From Flavipsychrobacter sp. (lineage in GTDB: Bacteria > Bacteroidota > Bacteroidia > Chitinophagales > Chitinophagaceae), in contig JAEUVX010000009.1 in NCBI GenBank assembly GCA_016786615.1, forward strand, positions 186,001-250,000: DNA of 64,000 nucleotides, read 5' to 3'. The notes below the pieces were generated by a model that did no database searches, was not told the DNA's origin, and saw only the letters and a list, made by a program, of their open reading frames with translations. Made by a program: the position numbers and the translations under genes. This document shows, piece after piece, positions 62,169 to 64,000 of this stretch; position 1 is the stretch's first letter, and each line of letters begins with the position of its first letter.

Positions 62169-63038
62169 ATGCTTACTACAGCTGAGATACTAAAGCGTGT
62201 AAGACATATTGAGATTAAAACCCGCGGGTTGAGCAATCACATCTTTGCAGGAGAATACCACTCCGCATTCAAAGGGCGTGGTATGTCCTTTAGCGAAGTA
62301 CGTGAATATACCCCGGGGGATGATGTGAAATTTATAGACTGGAACGTGACTGCCCGTTTCTCTCATCCGTTTGTAAAAGTATTTGAAGAGGAGCGTGAAC
62401 TGATTGTAATGCTGCTGGTAGATGTGAGTGGCAGCTCATTATTCGGCACCAGTCAGCGATTGAAACGAGAACTTATTACAGAGGTGAGTGCTGTGCTTTC
62501 TTTTTCGGCTGCTACCAACAACGATAAAGTAGGTGTTATCTTCTTTAGCGATAAGGTGGAGAAATTCATCCCGCCGAAAAAAGGCCGAAGCCATATCCTG
62601 CGCATCATACGTGAGCTGATTGCTTTGGAACCTGAACAGAAAGCAGGCACGAATATCAAAGTGGCTTTAGAGTATCTGAACCAGGTACAGAAGAAGAAGA
62701 GCATAACTTTCCTGATGAGTGATTTCATCAGCGAACCATACGAACAACAATTGCAACTTACAGCACGCAAGCACGATCTGGTAGGTATGCAGATATATGA
62801 CAAACACGATCGGGAACTGCCACAGGCAGGGTTGGTGCAGCTAATGGATGCAGAAAGCGGCACACTGCAGTGGATTGATACGGACGATAAATCTGTACGT
62901 GTACAATATGCTAACAGCTTCGACCAGCACCAGAAATACTGCGTACAGGCATTTCGCAAAAGCGGTGCGCAACTACTGGATATACGTACTGATGCAGACT
63001 ATGTGAAATCGCTGCAAACTTTCTTTAAAGCAAGGTAA
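62169..63038 (+). CDS. DUF58 domain protein (Bat/MoxR-associated)
   Basis: 289 residues. The DUF58 signature REYTPGDDVKFIDWNVTARF is followed by a von Willebrand factor A-like part with a MIDAS-type DVSGSSLFG. In Bacteroidota it normally lies in the moxR-DUF58-bat operon and may chaperone metal-dependent enzymes or protect from oxidative stress. A BatD-like gene starts 3 nt later. No moxR gene is upstream in this window; the promoter at 62138 suggests transcription begins here. Confidence 0.88.
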   Translation: MLTTAEILKRVRHIEIKTRGLSNHIFAGEYHSAFKGRGMSFSEVREYTPGDDVKFIDWNVTARFSHPFVKVFEEERELIVMLLVDVSGSSLFGTSQRLKRELITEVSAVLSFSAATNNDKVGVIFFSDKVEKFIPPKKGRSHILRIIRELIALEPEQKAGTNIKVALEYLNQVQKKKSITFLMSDFISEPYEQQLQLTARKHDLVGMQIYDKHDRELPQAGLVQLMDAESGTLQWIDTDDKSVRVQYANSFDQHQKYCVQAFRKSGAQLLDIRTDADYVKSLQTFFKAR

Positions 63039-63041
63039 AGC

Positions 63042-63998
63042 ATGATGGCAAGGATATTTACATACTATATATTATTACTCTTATTGCTTACGGGCACTAC
63101 CATATACGCACAGGAAGAAAAGGTGGGTGCACGTATTGATGCTGCACAGATAATGGTTGGCGACCAGACGAGGTTGTTTGTAGAAGCTCAGCACAATCCT
63201 AATACAAGCAAGCTGCAATGGGCAGTATTACCTGATACATTCAACGGGCTGGAAATTGTAGAAAAAGGAAAGATAGATACTGTCAGGAAAGGCAATCTTG
63301 TTACCTACAAGCAACGCCTGCTCATCACTGGTTTTGATTCGGGTATGCACGAAGTGCCGCGTTTCATCTTTACAGTATTACCCGGCAATGGTACACCATA
63401 TACATTGCAGACAGATTCATTCCCGATACTGGTACAAACAGTAGCAGTGGATACTACACAGGCATTCAAAGGTATCAAGGGTATCATGCAGGTAAAATCC
63501 ACATGGCTGGATTATATATGGTACATTATCGGAGGGGTTATACTTATTATACTGATAGCTGTTGTTACTACTTATTTTATACGTAATAAGAAGACCGCAA
63601 TGCCGGTAATATTGCCGCAAGTACCAAAAGAAACACCTAATGAAAAAGCCACACGCCTGCTTAATGAATTGGAACAACAAAAGCTTTGGGAGAACAATCA
63701 GCCTAAGGAGTATCATACGCAACTGGTAGATATACTCAGGTCTTATATTGAAGAGCGCTTTGGTGTGAATGTAATGGAACTGACATCAGACGAGATACTG
63801 CACAAAGTAGCATTGAATAAGGAAATGACATCGCACAGAATGTTGTTATCTAACATATTCTATATTGCCGACCTTGCCAAGTTTGCAAAGGCGCAACCTA
63901 CGCCGCAAGAGCACTTGTCTGCAATGGAGTATGCAAAACAGTTTGTTGTGGCTACAAAGCCTGTAATAGTTGCTGAACCTCAAAACTCTGCTGTGTAA
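63042..63998 (+). CDS. BatD-like protein with TM and helical tail (DUF4381-like)
   Basis: 318 residues with a signal peptide (ILLLLLLTGTTIYAQ), beta-sandwich extracytoplasmic part (VGARIDAAQIMVGDQTRLFVEA), a TM (about 163-184, WYIIGGVILIILIAVVTTYF), and a cytoplasmic helical segment with ATRLLNELEQQKLWENNQ and YHTQLVDILRSYIEERFGV, as in DUF4381 proteins. Second gene of the operon; its TAA is overlapped by an ATG (TAATG, 63998-64000), so another gene (expected batA) starts at the window edge. Confidence 0.82.
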   Translation: MMARIFTYYILLLLLLTGTTIYAQEEKVGARIDAAQIMVGDQTRLFVEAQHNPNTSKLQWAVLPDTFNGLEIVEKGKIDTVRKGNLVTYKQRLLITGFDSGMHEVPRFIFTVLPGNGTPYTLQTDSFPILVQTVAVDTTQAFKGIKGIMQVKSTWLDYIWYIIGGVILIILIAVVTTYFIRNKKTAMPVILPQVPKETPNEKATRLLNELEQQKLWENNQPKEYHTQLVDILRSYIEERFGVNVMELTSDEILHKVALNKEMTSHRMLLSNIFYIADLAKFAKAQPTPQEHLSAMEYAKQFVVATKPVIVAEPQNSAV

Positions 63999-64000
63999 TG

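Noticed and set aside
1-64000. tRNA, rRNA, CRISPR array, insertion sequence or prophage
   Set aside because: No cloverleaf, rRNA core, spaced short repeats, transposase, integrase or phage genes were recognised by eye in any intergenic stretch; a covariance-model scan would be needed to rule out small RNAs.

Overview
The window is AT-rich chromosomal DNA from a gliding member of the Bacteroidota, most likely Chitinophagaceae or a close relative. Evidence for this is the gliding lipoprotein GldH, a type IX secretion (T9SS) C-terminal sorting domain, bacteroidete-type geranylgeranylglyceryl phosphate synthase, the CCC-motif membrane protein family, a Bat-type locus, flexirubin-like ketosynthase genes, scarce Shine-Dalgarno sites, and -7 promoter boxes of the form TAnnTTTG. 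The genus cannot be fixed from sequence alone. I saw no rRNA, tRNA, CRISPR array, insertion sequence or prophage.

Layout. 1-10.8 kb: a very tightly packed plus-strand surface-polysaccharide operon, cut at the left edge. It holds three GT4 glycosyltransferases, a Wzy/WaaL-type membrane protein, a CapK/PaaK adenylate-forming enzyme, WecB epimerase, a methyltransferase, a Gfo/Idh oxidoreductase, a DegT aminotransferase and an initiating phosphoglycosyl transferase. A CapD/PglF-type dehydratase (10.8-12.7 kb, minus) faces it and may feed the aminotransferase. 12.9-19.6 kb: envelope and housekeeping genes: an EnvC-like amidase activator, yicC, gldH, an orphan histidine kinase (possibly PorY-like), RNase HII, a secreted beta-rich protein, GGGP synthase and MscL. 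19.7-26.3 kb: a tetR-tolC-adaptor-RND efflux operon behind a perfect 28-bp palindrome.

26.4-31.7 kb: a five-gene putative aryl-polyene/flexirubin-like set: O-methyltransferase, halogenase-family flavoprotein with a WxWxIP motif, and three ketosynthase-fold proteins of which only one has the full Cys-His-His triad. No ACP, reductase or dehydratase is next to it, so it is a fragment of a pathway or works with genes elsewhere. 31.7-46.3 kb: metabolism and DNA repair: ferredoxin-NADP reductase, a CarboxypepD-reg protein, a KBL-type acyltransferase, a cytochrome c lipoprotein, signal peptidase I, kynurenine monooxygenase, RecJ, a PfkB kinase, a MurU-like nucleotidyltransferase, an oligoendopeptidase, RadA and ComF.

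46.4-64 kb: a FadL-type porin with an SGNH lipoprotein, an LRR protein, a T9SS cargo protein, an S41 protease, an Hpt/DUF2752/CCC-motif trio, an ECF sigma/anti-sigma/beta-barrel operon, a pseudouridine synthase with a long repetitive basic N-terminus, an amidohydrolase, several unassigned envelope proteins, and the start of a DUF58/BatD (aerotolerance-type) operon that runs off the right edge. Nine convincing intrinsic terminators, several -7 boxes and some unexplained inverted repeats are listed. Unusual signals include a perfect 21-bp inverted repeat inside a glycosyltransferase gene, a terminator-like hairpin in the AT-rich leader of radA, and 162-bp tandem coding repeats in the pseudouridine synthase.
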